Source of the DNA: Strongylocentrotus purpuratus
Taxonomy: Eukaryota; Echinodermata; Echinoidea; Camarodonta; Strongylocentrotidae
Assembly (NCBI RefSeq): GCF_000002235.5
Contig: NW_022145599.1
Location: 9,982,897-10,046,896 of the forward strand
Reading direction: 5' to 3'
Length of the DNA stretch: 64,000 nt
Shown: positions 12,273-23,205 of the stretch, piece by piece
How the letters are laid out: every line of letters starts with the position of its first letter
How positions within the stretch are numbered: position 1 is the stretch's first letter
Program-made: the position numbers and the translations under genes
Notes under the pieces: model-generated
Seen by the model: only the letters and a program-made list of their open reading frames with translations
Databases searched by the model: none
Told to the model about the DNA's origin: nothing

Positions 12273-13287
12273 CAGGGGCGTCACTAAAGGGGGTGTGGTG
12301 GTGCGACACCCCCCACCTGTCAGGATATTGTCGGTAAAATTGCGCTGCCGTCGGGGAAAATGAGAAAAAGGGGGAGGGGAAAATGAGAGGGAAATGGAAA
12401 GAAAAGAAGAAAAAAAAAGGAAAAGAAAGGCAAGAAAGGGAAAAAAACAAAAACATTCTTTTAAATTTAGACAAGTCGAGAACGGTACAACGAATCGTCT
12501 TCTTTCTTTAAAAGTTTAATGAAACGTCAAAGCTTCCGCGCTTTGCGTGGGCGTTGGAAAACTGAATTCATTTGGCGAGAATAGTACAACGAATCGTGTT
12601 ATTAATTTATCTATTAGTTTAATGAAACGTCAAAGCTTCCGAGCTTCGCGCGGGAGGGAGAAACAGACTTCAGACAGGGATTAAGAGTCGAGAACGGTAC
12701 AACGAATCGTCTTCTTTCCGCTAATAATTTAATGAAACGTCAAAGATTCCGAGCCTCGCGCAGAAGGGGGGGGGGGGACATAATTCAGTCAAGGTTCGCG
12801 CGGGACCTCCCTGCACCCACCCCCTAAAGAGCGCTTTTCGCATGCTCACTACCGCCCCCCTAAAATAAAATCCCAGCTGCGCGCTTGCTATAATACTTGT
12901 TTTTTCTCAAAGTTTCACCTTAATATAATATCAGCAAAAGTAAATACATTTAGGGGCACTGGCGCCGCACTTTTTCCAATCACGCCGGAACGATAGATTG
13001 CTCAAAAAGGTTGCAAATGTATAGCTACGATGCTGACTAGTCTTGACGAAATAAACCGTATCTATGTGGTCGAGGAAAATGACCATGTGCGCATTCGCAA
13101 GTACTACAGATAGTTCGGAGGAAAAATAATTTAGCCCCAGCCCCGTGCTTATAGGCTTAAATTTGTAGACATTGGCATTAATATATGTGTCGGTAATTGG
13201 TGGCTAGTTTTGTCGGAATTCGGTAGCCTCCACATCCCCCAACCCCCCCCCCCCCCCCCAACAGAAAAAGGTCTAGCGACCCCCCTG
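12273..13287. mobile_element. hAT-like element carrying the GCGAAGC satellite
   Basis: The left end CAGGGGCGTCACTAAAG and the right end TCTAGCGACCCCCCTG are imperfect inverted repeats. The flanks AATCAGGG and AATAAGGG match at 7 of 8 positions, consistent with a hAT 8-bp target duplication. The interior holds a purine-rich tract, three satellite units in reverse orientation (12470-12790) and C runs. No transposase. The imperfect ends and duplication make the exact borders less certain than for other elements here. Confidence 0.6.
12470..12790 (-). repeat. Satellite family copy, reverse orientation
   Basis: Three units of about 110 bases, each with CGAGAACGGTACAACGAATC, then TTTAATGAAACGTCAAAG and a GC-rich hairpin. 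They are the reverse complement of the array at 25580-26955. Confidence 0.8.
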
Positions 13288-13446
13288 AATAAGGGGAGTC
13301 GAATTTAGGCCTCCGTCGGGTGATCACAACTATTATTGAGCTCAGCTCTCCTTGAAATTTCCCTCCATAGAAGAAAGATGCTTAAACTTAATATGTCTAT
13401 GGTTCTGAACGAAGACTACTTTCAGACGCTGGAATATGCCTGAGAC

Positions 13447-14000
13447 CCCCCCCCCCCCCCCCCCCCGCGATGCCGTATATTAGAAGAAATGGTATTTAAC
13501 TAAGATTGGAAACTTCCATAGTTCTGACTTAGTCCATGTTTACTGAAAAATGAATCATGGCCCTCGAAGTTGATTAGTTACATGTATTAAGATCAATATT
13601 AGAAAGAAAATTAATAAATTACATGAACTAGTGTAATAATAATAATAACAACATTTATAATGCGCACATATCCACCCCAAGAGATGCTCAATGCGCCTAA
13701 CAGGGTAAATACATTAAACATAAGAAAGTACATGAAAAGTTACAGAGAACGAAAATAATTTAACATAATTAAATATAATTAAACAACGTGAATTACATCA
13801 GATTGTGAAATACACTACGTCTTAAACTAAGGAATTCAGACATTAAATAGTTTTTCAAGTTTTTTTGGCACAAATTTTGATTGACTGACATTTTGATTGA
13901 ATGGGGTAGGGAGTTCCATAACCGGGGTGCAGCAGCTGTAAAAGCTTTGTCACCCCAACTCCTCTTTTTTCTTAAATGTATTAGATTCGTTGATTTGGAG
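13447..14000. repeat. C run and retroposon-like tail
   Basis: A run of about twenty C (13447-13466) is followed by a stretch with AATAATAATAATAAC and CATTTATAATGCGCA at about 13635-13665, then GGGAGTTCCATAACCGGGGT near 13910. On the minus strand this would end in an (ATT)n tail, as LINE and SINE 3' ends often do. The family is not identified; the open frame at 13881-14132 does not look like a real protein. Confidence 0.4.
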
Positions 14001-14318
14001 GAACGAATACCTGCACGAGAACTTGAAGAGATATTAAGAAGAGAGGAAATATATTCAGGGACTAGAACTACTAGATTACGATATGGTAAGAGTGGCGATA
14101 TCGGGTTTTTTGTTAATTTAATTAATTGTTAACCATTTTTCTTTTTGCCTTGAAACTTAAATTTGAGTCAATAAACACTTGTGTCTTTCTTAACTTGTGT
14201 ACCTCCATCATAGTCATAAGGGACTTTTAGATTTGCACGTCGACAGCTTTGACTGCAACGTGTGACGTCATTTTAAGTCACTGCGCATGCGTTACGTCGT
14301 CTCAGTCGGCGATCGAGA

Positions 14319-15107
14319 TAGCCTATAATCTAGGCGGAGTGCCGAGCTTTTTTCTTTGCTGCTAGACTAACCCTAAGCAGAACGTCTGATACGGCGAGAC
14401 TACGAACCGTGAGTCGCGAAGCGGCTCACCGCCTATAATCACTGGTCGTATTCATGAGGTTTTTTCGCACGAAAAATTGCCACGGATTCATGGTCGATAA
14501 TAAAAAAAAAAAAAACAACGACCAAAACTAGACCAGTGATTATAGGCGGTTCGCGGGGGGCGCGTTTCCGTTTTACACCCTGCCCTAGGCTTTTCGGCAA
14601 GAAATTACACGAAACATGCTGTATCCGAAGTCTAAGTTTGTTTATATCGACGTCAAGAATAGCGAAGCCAAAGCTTATGTACAATTTCAATTGGGGATGC
14701 GAGGGTCTTCTTGTTCAAGACGGTTTTCCCGATATATTATTGTTTTGTTATCGCTGGGCTAAATTTTGCGAGCTGATCACGCATCCTCACGCTCTTAGAG
14801 TATTGCGTATTAATGGATAAAAATAAATGATACGACTAGGAAGATCAACTAGTATAGAGAGTTAGCTAGCGCTACGTGACGTTTTCAGAGTTCTGGTGGT
14901 GTGCAGAGCGCCGAGGCAAGATGTGGACGACTAGACTCCGAATACCAGTCGGTTTGTAAAATTTTATTGGAGAAAAGCCTAGGGCAGGGTGTAAAACGGA
15001 AACGCGCTCGCGGCTCACGGTTCGTAGTCTCGCCGTATCAGACGTTCTGCTTAAGGTTAGTCTAGCAGCAAAGAAAAAGCTCGGCACTCCGCCTAGATTA
15101 TAGGCTA
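14319..15107. mobile_element. Mutator-like non-autonomous element, 9-bp target duplication
   Basis: A long terminal inverted repeat starts TAGCCTATAATCTAGGCGGA at the left and is mirrored at the right end. The first ~100 bases are nearly identical, and further matching sequence (GGAAACGCGC, GCCTAGGGCAGGG) extends the right arm to about 136 bases. The element is flanked on both sides by CGATCGAGA (14310-14318 and 15108-15116), an exact 9-bp duplication. Long terminal repeats with 9-bp duplications are characteristic of Mutator-like elements. The left arm is split by a nested foldback (14429-14549). No transposase is present. Confidence 0.8.
14429..14549. mobile_element. Foldback nested in the Mutator-like left arm
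   Basis: CGCCTATAATCACTGGTC at the left is mirrored by GACCAGTGATTATAGGCG at the right, a perfect 18-base inverted repeat about 85 bases apart. It interrupts sequence that is continuous in the right arm of the host element. Its ends share CCTATAATC with the host element's own terminus. Confidence 0.65.
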
Positions 15108-15219
15108 CGATCGAGAATGCGTCAACCTTGATTTTCCTAAATCTAGTACATACAGTACATACATACATGTTGATATTTAAGTAGCGCCTTTACATGCTCA
15201 AGGTACTAGTATGCCGCGT

Positions 15220-15396
15220 GCGCATAAAATATACAGTTCCTCAGGTAGACAAAGGAACATCCCTTCCCTGCTATTATGTAAAATGTGTAGAACAGGTGTC
15301 ACATGCATATTCACCTGTTAAACACATTTTACATAGCAGTGAAGGGGTGTTCTTTTGTTGAAGGTAGAATGAGGAACTGTATATTTTGTCCTCTTT
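15220..15396. repeat. Palindromic foldback element
   Basis: Arms of about 75 bases (AAAATATACAGTTCCTCA ... TGTAGAACAGGTG and the inverse) surround a short centre near CACATGCATATTCACC. A diverged single arm occurs at 60965-61050. No coding sequence; its transcript would fold into a long hairpin. Confidence 0.75.
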
Positions 15397-15689
15397 CTTT
15401 GTCCGTGATGTTCATAGTGTTACTTCCTGTATGCATGTATATCGTCGATTGCAATCTAAAGCATTTATAATTGTAGTCAACATGGGCAGTTAAGTACGTT
15501 GACACGCATGATCAGTCGGCGTTCGTCGTATTCTCGTCCACTCAATCTAAAAGTCCCTATCGATTTTGACGAAACGAACATAATTAATTGTAACAGAGAT
15601 GATGAGTTAATTTTTTTGTAAAGAACCAAATTCCCCAGCTACGTCAGAACAATCCTGACGTAGTGATCGGGACTGAAGGCGGGGGCAGT

Positions 15690-16210
15690 CTCATACATTA
15701 CTGAAAGTAAAATACAGCTTACCATTTTGTTTGAAGAAATAAACACTCGTGAAGAATGTTGCACATTATCGATCAAACTGGTTCATCTTTCCCAACTTCA
15801 CGGCCCGAGACTCCGAGAATCCCAACACAATTAAGTCCAAATCCTTCGTTGGGCAAACATAATATGAGCGCGATGCAGGTGGTTATCATGGCATTGAAAT
15901 ATAAGAACCTCATAATCATTGAGTCATTTCAACACAAATAAATGAATACAGAATGCCTATCTGCTGAAGCATGTGCTGAAGTATCGTCCCGTGTTTCGTA
16001 TAGGGCTTCGGGAATATCTCAAAACGTCCATGTAAGACTAGATCGCTGATCTCTAAATGAATTAAATGTCCGAGTCCGCCGAATATAGGTAATATACGCC
16101 AATAGCATGTAGCGCATGCGCATATAGCAACAACGTGCGGTGCATGCATATAATTATAGAGGCAGCCTCTGTCCCATTTCATATTTTAAACTTCATTCGA
16201 TTACGAAAAC
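15690..16210. repeat. Segmental duplicate, partner of 61840-62340
   Basis: Long matches with 61840-62340 include GCTTACCATTTT, CGATCAAACTGGTT, CAACTTCACGGCC, CTTCGTTGGGCAAACATAAT, TCAAAACGTCCATGTAAGAC and CCCATTTCATATT. Divergence is moderate, with several indels. No gene is recognised in either copy. Confidence 0.75.
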
Positions 16211-16289
16211 GAAAGAAATTTGGTCAAGTTCGCATTAGCATAAGTATAGTTTGATTATTCTTGTGAATAGCCCGCGCTACGTTTTTTTC

Positions 16290-17240
16290 ACAGTGGAGGT
16301 GGGGGGGGGGGGGAGGCACCAATACAAAAGAGCACTTTCTTGGAAAAGGGGGCACCTGCAAAGGGAAACCTCAAACCGCAAATATATACAATTTTTAGAC
16401 ATTGGTATACCTACATTGTAATTTCATTAACAGGGATGATTTAAATGTTTGGCTCTCTCCTTACATGGTCCAAGATACAGATCAAGCATCATACATGTAC
16501 TTTGCAGCTGGGTGTGACGGTATGAAAAATTATTTGCGAGCGGCGAGCGAAGCGAACGAGCAAAAAAAATTAGATTTGTGAGGTCGCAGTGGAAAAAATT
16601 ACATCTAATAAAGAGAAAAGGACAATCCTGATGGTGCTTTAAGCATAATCTTATCATGAAAGACTGAAAAGATCTTTAATAAGAAACACAATTTATCAAC
16701 TTTAAAAGCGAGCGAGCGAAGCGAGCCAGATTTTGGTGAAATTCAATAAAAAGCTCTTAATCTCTTTAAATTATAGGTGCACATTTTATGGGGAAAGGAA
16801 AAGGCCCGGTGGGGCAGATATCCAAAAGGAAAAGAAAACCTATTAGTAAAGAAAAAGGCACATGTCAGAGTCAAAAGGGGAATTACCAGAGGTGAAAACG
16901 TGACACTTATGACGATGTGCATGAGACAATTTTTTTCGGTAAAATTTGCATATAAAAAATTATGCGCAGATTTTTAAAAAAAGAGTTTATGAATCCTTAA
17001 ACTGCCGAATGGCCGAAGTTTTGCCGATGCCTCCATGTTTTTACTTCTCGCATTTGCTATTTTTTCTTGCTGAATTAGGTTCGCTAAATTGCGCTTTTAA
17101 TCAAATGTAGTCTCGCATTCGGCAGAATTCTTTTTAAAATTTTTGCTTGGGTCTTGGTTGGTTTCTTTCTATTTTGTCTAAACATACTTTTTCAAAACAG
17201 TGGAGCGGGGGGGGGGAGGATCCCCCAGCACCGCCGTAGC
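16290..17240. repeat. Dispersed repeat family F, copy 2
   Basis: A shorter, internally deleted relative of 9343-10930 that sits between the two parts of the 15.7-18.7 kb duplicate, so it probably inserted after the duplication. It contains GCGAGCGAAGCGAACGAGC and GCGAGCGAGCGAAGCGAGCC palindromes and a few GGGGCAC minisatellite units (16745-16915). Confidence 0.7.
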
Positions 17241-17329
17241 GTTGGCCCTGCATATAGTCAAATGGTCAAGTTCTGCCAGAGCTGAATAGCCCACAGGTAG
17301 ATTCCGTGCAACATGCCCTTATTATCCTA

Positions 17330-18660
17330 TATCGCCCGCTTCCCCCTCCCCGATGCCCCCCCCCCCTCAAACACACAAACAAAAATTATCACTAAAGCTA
17401 ACATAAAACTTTGACCAGAGGCGGATCCGAGATAAATTAAAGAGGGTCCGATATTCCTTAAAGTTGGCTGACAAGAAAAGGTGGCCCTTTCTTGGACTTG
17501 AGCCCCCCCCCCCCCCTCCCCTAAATCGGCAAGAGTCTCCGACCACCTGTCTGGTAGGGCAAATAAGTGAGAGTCAGGCCAGGAATATACGTTGCACATT
17601 ATCGTAAAATTATGCGATTTAGTTGATAGCAGTTGGTAGCGCGGGGAATTAAAAGCGTTAACATTTCTAATGTAAACAGTGCCTTTACCGAAATTCCCCA
17701 AAGTTATTTAAAGAAAAAAAATTATAATGATTTGCATCATTTATTCTGTACTTCCTATGTGCGAACTGAGCACGCCTACCACTGGCAACAAAGACGCGTC
17801 AAGATATTGTTTACATATGACCTCCATTTATAGAAAGGTCGATGGCGGAAATTCCCCGCTACGGTATATAGTGCACTATATCGCTATTCAAATACATGGT
17901 TGCTGGGAATTCCCACAATCTTGCTATGAATGCATGTCTCTTTAACTTCCTCTGAACTGATTGCTTTAACAAATCATTTTATCATATCCCTGTCCTTTAT
18001 AATTAAAAATTGAATTGTTCATTTTTGTGCTTCACTATATTTGTATTGTTTTATGCTGAGGGCTACATGTGTTGATTGTGAACATGGTTGCATGGGTTCA
18101 ATACTTCTCCTTTTTTCCACACTTGTCTTTGTCCAGACCAAGATATAAATAGATCAGATTTACCTCCTTTTATATTGATTTTTGTTAATATTCCGTATTA
18201 AAATATGTTCAATATCCATGCAATCACATAGATAAATAGTTTACCGAACTTTCGAGTATATTGAGGGTTCTTGGAGGATGGAGGACTGACATAGCTGAGA
18301 TTCAACATTTTGATCAACAAAATGAACTTTGTCACACAGAGTAGCTGCATGGACGAAGAGATATGACTATAATTCATGAAAATATTGGAATTATAGTCTC
18401 CTTTCAGTGAAATTCAAACTGGACGATTTGGCATACCTACCGTCGCGGGGGAAGGTGTGTGTGTGTGTGGGGGGGGGGGGGTATACGTACGTGGCACACT
18501 ATTTCGTGGCCTATATAGTCTCAGCTGTTATGCAAGAAATTGTATTAAAGAAGGTTATCAAATTCTACCTGAGGGCTGAGGCATACGTGTACAAATTTGT
18601 GAAGTTATATATATAGTGTTTGTATTGAGAGTATGCCAGCTTTGGTTCGATCAGCAGGGG
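17330..18660. repeat. Segmental duplicate, partner of 62830-64000
   Basis: Matches include GGCCCTTTCTTGGACTTG, GTTGGTAGCGCGGGGAAT, GTGCCTTTACCGAAATTCCC, GGAGGATGGAGGACTGAC, GTAGCTGCATGGACGAA and GAGTATGCCAGCTTTGGTT, in the same order and orientation as the right edge of the window. A G run follows a short TG repeat at 18455-18480. Confidence 0.75.
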
Positions 18661-18699
18661 CTGTGGGGACGAGGGACGCGTGCTCCCTGCCCCCTATCC

Positions 18700-19160
18700 G
18701 CTGCTGGTTTACTCGAAATACTTCATGCATGGCTGATCGTCAACAAAACGGAGTTAAGTCTTTTGTCAACTATGTTTGTTGCTACGGCAGGGAGCCAGTG
18801 AAAACGATTTCGTTTAATAAAATTTTGGAAATGCAACCATTACTTTAAACAAACAGAACTTTGTTATTCCTGGCTCATTTTTCCTCTGTTGTGATTTTCT
18901 CTTTGAAATTCAAATACCGTCCGCCAAATGACTTTTTGGTACCCTTTCTTCAAATTGTTTTTAATCACGCATGCGTGAAATATGCATCATATGAGTTGTA
19001 TCAAATGAAATAGGAGGATCTATGCTTTACAAATATGTGTCATTTATTCATTATAATTGTGATTATTACAGTTATGATTACATATCGATAATTCTCGGTT
19101 TCATTTTTGGCTGGGACGCTCTGTATATCATGTTCAGGCGGATATACTGTATAGATCCAA
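18700..19160. mobile_element. Right half of the palindromic TA-target element
   Basis: From CTTCATGCATGGCTGATCGT onward the sequence follows the right arm of the 59001-59720 element (AACGGAGTTAAGTCTTTTGT, ACGGCAGGGAGCCAGTG, CATGCGTGAAATATGCA, ATCGATAATTCTCGGTTTC) and ends near GGGACGCTCTGTA. The left arm is missing, so it is a half copy. Confidence 0.65.
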
Positions 19161-21661
19161 TTTTTTTTCTTTTTCTTTATGTAAGCCCGTCCCACCGACT
19201 GGGTTCCGAAAGCAGTTCTAGGAGAGGACTAGGACAGGGAGGGGGACTAGTCAAAATGTCTTAAAGATACTATGTCCCTTTTGCAGCCAACATCAAATTC
19301 TGTAGAACTTTGCAGGAATTATGTAGATGTCATGTATGTCCTAACTCCTATCTGTGAAATGTAAACGTTAGCAGCGTCCTAATATTCAAATTATGCAAGG
19401 AAACCCGTTTATTTGCTAGACTTCACTGTTAGACACTTTTGAGTGACTGACTGGCTTTTCTTCTTCTTTGGTAATAACATACATAAAATGAGCTTTAAAG
19501 GTAATTGAGCATTTGTCTACATCAATAACCCTCTTCTTGTAATGGCCAAAATTAAACTGATTGAATCTTTGCACAGCATAAAACGTACGACCATTCAATA
19601 CAATGTTCTGAAAATCAGACTATTACTTAATGGCTCTATAGCTTTTAAGTCAATTCGACAACTAATAGTCGTTATTTTCCCACTTAAAGACATTTTCAAG
19701 CCCTCACCCCTTTCTTTAGGGAAGTTCTAAATTAGTATTATCTTTTAAATGCCGTTGGAATTTAACCTTTTCATTTTTTGGCCTGCAAATAGGACATAGT
19801 ACTTTTAAACTAACCCCTTTTTCTTGATTATAACTTGGCAAATGTAGTAAATGAATGCAAGATTTCGAAATAACAAAATTTTGACGTTTGAAGTTATTTG
19901 TTCCACATCAAAAACTAATAATACAGGTTCATACAAACTGTGGAGCAACAGCGCATTACAGGTAGATAACTTTATTGAATTATAATTTGTCGATATAAAG
20001 CAAGGTGTCTCGAGACTGAGTGTATCATGACCAACGATATTAAAAAGGTTAAAATATGAGGAGCCTATTATAATGCTATGCCACCATAAATAAATTTGGA
20101 GAAAATTGAATCTTTTCAGAATCTTTTCTGAATACAGCATCAAACAACATTACACAAATGCGGATCAGAAATGTAAAGGACTATAACAAGGAAACTGATT
20201 TTCTTTCACGATAATGGTCATTCATTAAATTTACGTGAAGTAGAAATATGTGGCACAATGTGAAAGGTTATTATATTTTCGACAACATCTGTTAGGCCCT
20301 ACACAAAAACTGTTGTATATATTATGTAGGTCATGGCGGTATGACGTTGATGGAAGATAAAATATTGTTCACGTTTTGTTCAAATCTCGAAACAAGCAAC
20401 AACAAAAAACTTTGCACGATAAGGGTTAATAATTAACAAGCAAAAAAGAACATTATTTTTAGTGAAGATTATATATCCGTTTAAACATGATACGATTCAA
20501 GAATGATCAAAGTACATTCCAAATGCGGATATTGTCAATCAAATGATTGAAGTGAAATGGTGAAAGGGAAGGATACGTCAAAGTCACGGTCGGTGTGAGT
20601 TTGCCAAAGATTTCTTTCCTGAAAGCAGAATTTTTCAGTCAAAAAATAATAATTTGCAGTTAGTCGGCGATTCCAAAACCTGTTCTAACATGTACTGGTT
20701 CTCAATTGGTCTTGTTATCTTTTATGTCTACACTGATTGGACGTTACAAGAGACAAATATAATCTACGTGTCTTAAGAAAACCAATGACGCCATAGTGCA
20801 AATAATAGTCATAACAGTTGATAATTATTTGTTTACATTTCTAATAAAAGAGAACATTAATTCGTGTCAACTGTTTATATAAAAAAGACTGCTGAACATA
20901 GTCCCAAGTAGCTAAAATAATCGCGCGATTGTAAGAGACGTTACGCGAAGACACGAATCACAGTGTGTCCTTGCCAAAAAGATAACGTCCAATCGAAAAT
21001 AAAGTAATTTTTCCTATTGCTACCCTTATTTCATTTCAATTACTAGAATAAATAAACACGTAAATTCCTCATAAAACAGTTTTCTCAATGATAATTCCTT
21101 GTAATATTTTGAAAATAAAGGACTCCAGATAATGATTTTGATATGATTTTAGGTCTTAGTCTTGCAAGATTCATGCAAGAGTTGTTTGGGACATGTTGCA
21201 TACAAATCAAAGCGCAAGTGTTCACGTACACAGATTTATATATATATATGCTGCAAAAATGCTGAGAAATTATGTTTCTTCACGATGTTCACCATTTATA
21301 TAAAGTTAATCCTCCTTCCCGTCGGAACTGGTTCTTTATTACGTGTTTTGTGTTTATGTTCTGCTAGACGTTAATATGTTTGTATTTCTTGACTACACGT
21401 CCATATGCACCACACCCATCGACAAGTCACAGCACACTATTTTATTAATTAGCCGCCCAATCATCACCAAGCACTGTCTCCGTTGACCAATCATAAGCAA
21501 GAGGATTAATTAAAATCATCCAATCGCTGCTACTGAAAACTTCCTCTCTTCTGACGATCAAAGAGAAAAACGCTTATTAAAGACGTAAATCGTAGAAGGA
21601 TCTTTTAATTAGTCTATTGTGTTTTTAATTATGCTCACTAGTTATGAATGGTTCATTAGTG
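19161..21661. other. Intergenic, no gene recognised
   Basis: No coding region or repeat was identified. Between about 20700 and 21530 there are seven CCAAT or ATTGG motifs and one TATATAAAAAAG (20876-20887), which could be promoter-like, but no coding start follows on either strand. Confidence 0.45.
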
Positions 21662-21888
21662 CAGGGGCGGATCTAGCTGTTTGCTAAGGGGTTGGGGGGT
21701 TTGACCCAGCAAAATTTGAAAATCGCGGCGACCAATATTTCGCTCAGGGGGGGGGGGGGGGGGGGGGGGTGGGGGGGGGGGGGGGGGGGGAGACAGCACT
21801 ACAAAAAATCAATTGGCCCCCGACACTTTTTTTTACCAGCCTAAGGGGTGTGTTAAGCCCCTAACCCCTCCCCCTAGATCCGCTCCTG
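21662..21888. mobile_element. 227-bp hAT-like MITE
   Basis: CAGGGGCGGATCTAG at the left and CTAGATCCGCTCCTG at the right are inverted with one mismatch. TAGTG occurs directly before and after, a 5-bp target duplication rather than the 8 bp at the other copies. The interior is dominated by G runs of about 20. No transposase. Confidence 0.8.
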
Positions 21889-22689
21889 TAGTGAGTAATG
21901 AATGACTCATTAATCAGATGCTAATTAGGTGCTAATTAATTCTACCTGCCTGGATAGACTAGTATAACTACTAATATCAGATGCAGAATGATCTAAGTTG
22001 CATAGTCGATCCACCTTACCACTTCTCGGTGATATTATAATTTTGTGTTCTTCGTATTGTTATATTGCAAATTGCAATAGTAATTATTTCTGCATTTTAG
22101 TAACGTGGTTATCAGTACATTTCTGTACTTGTTGTAATTATCAGCAAGATCCTGACAATGTGTGACGTGCCTGCGTGCGCTTGGAGACAAGACTAGTTAA
22201 TAAAGGGTTCGTTATCGTAGACATCTTGACACTTAGACATTGGCCTCCTGACTGTTATGTTCTGGGAATTATTGTGGCGGTTTCGGGATTTGTAATGCTT
22301 GTCTTTGGTGGCGAATCAGATTGTCGTGGTTTTGTGATGTTCATGATCCGTGACAAATTGGGGGCTCGTTTTGTCATTCATTTTGGCACCTATGAGAAAT
22401 AAAAATGGGCACTGAAAATCAAGGGGGCACTTTTCCTATGTAAAAAGGGGTACTTTGGGGGTAGTTCAAAAAGGGGCCCCACCCCAGGAGCGCCCCCTCT
22501 GCTTACTATGTACATAGCATACACAACGATGGGTTAGAAAAGCAAAACAAAGTTTGCAGCAGTGATTCATTTTGTCAATACTATATTCACAAAAATATGA
22601 AATTTCTGATTTAAAAAAAAAGAAGAAGAATTTCATCGCACTCAATCAATGCTCATTCCACTTATGCTTTCAACAACTGTATATCACCC
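21889..22689. other. Intergenic with GGGGCAC repeat pieces
   Basis: No gene recognised. The part 22385-22490 carries a few degenerate units of the GGGGCACTTT minisatellite family, ending in GGGGCCCCACCCCAGGAGCG. Confidence 0.5.
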
Positions 22690-22925
22690 TCATTATTCAT
22701 ATCTTTCTCATAATCACCATCGTCATCATCACCACCATCGTCATCATCACCGCCACCATCATCATCATCATCACCACCAATATCTTCCTCATAAACACCA
22801 TCGTCATCTTCACCGCCACCATCTGCATCATCGTCATCACCACCACCATCTTCCTCATAATCACCATCGTCATCATCACACCACCACCATCATCATCATC
22901 ATTATTATCAACATCATCAACTTTA
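22690..22925. repeat. CAT/CAC trinucleotide microsatellite
   Basis: Imperfect CAT and CAC repeats in a higher-order pattern (CATAATCACCATCGTCATCA recurs three times at roughly 70-90-base spacing). Histidine-, isoleucine- or aspartate-rich frames across it are artefacts. Confidence 0.9.
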
Positions 22926-23205
22926 TAATTATTTAGTGTCATTCATTCGTTTTGTTTACGTCCTTTCTTCCTACGTTCCTTCAGCATGGGCTTTTCATTG
23001 TAAAGCTACACAAGATTTTTGATGAGTTCCCCCCCTTTTTTTTACCTTCACCAATCATTCACAGTGAGCACCAAGATTTTAACAGCTGTTTTTTTTTTCT
23101 TCTTCAAAAATGAGAAATTATGATACAATGAATTTGACAGGCCATTATCGTTCATATGTACAGAATACATTTATTTATCATCTATTCAATATCTAATGAT
23201 ATTTA

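Noticed and set aside
13881..14132. 83-residue frame as a small gene
   Set aside because: It lies in a retroposon-like stretch with an (AAT)n tract and resembles no protein.
14205..15560. Larger element bounded by GGGACTTTTAGATT and its inverse (14218 and 15545)
   Set aside because: The inverted match is only about 15 bases and no target duplication was seen; the 14319-15107 borders are better supported.
17411..17520. CAGAGGCGGATCCGAG as a hAT element end
   Set aside because: The duplicate at 62912 has the same position without element-like borders; no right end or target duplication.
22649..22942. Histidine-rich or aspartate-rich proteins
   Set aside because: They are translations of the CAT/CAC microsatellite in different frames; no start context or neighbouring exon.
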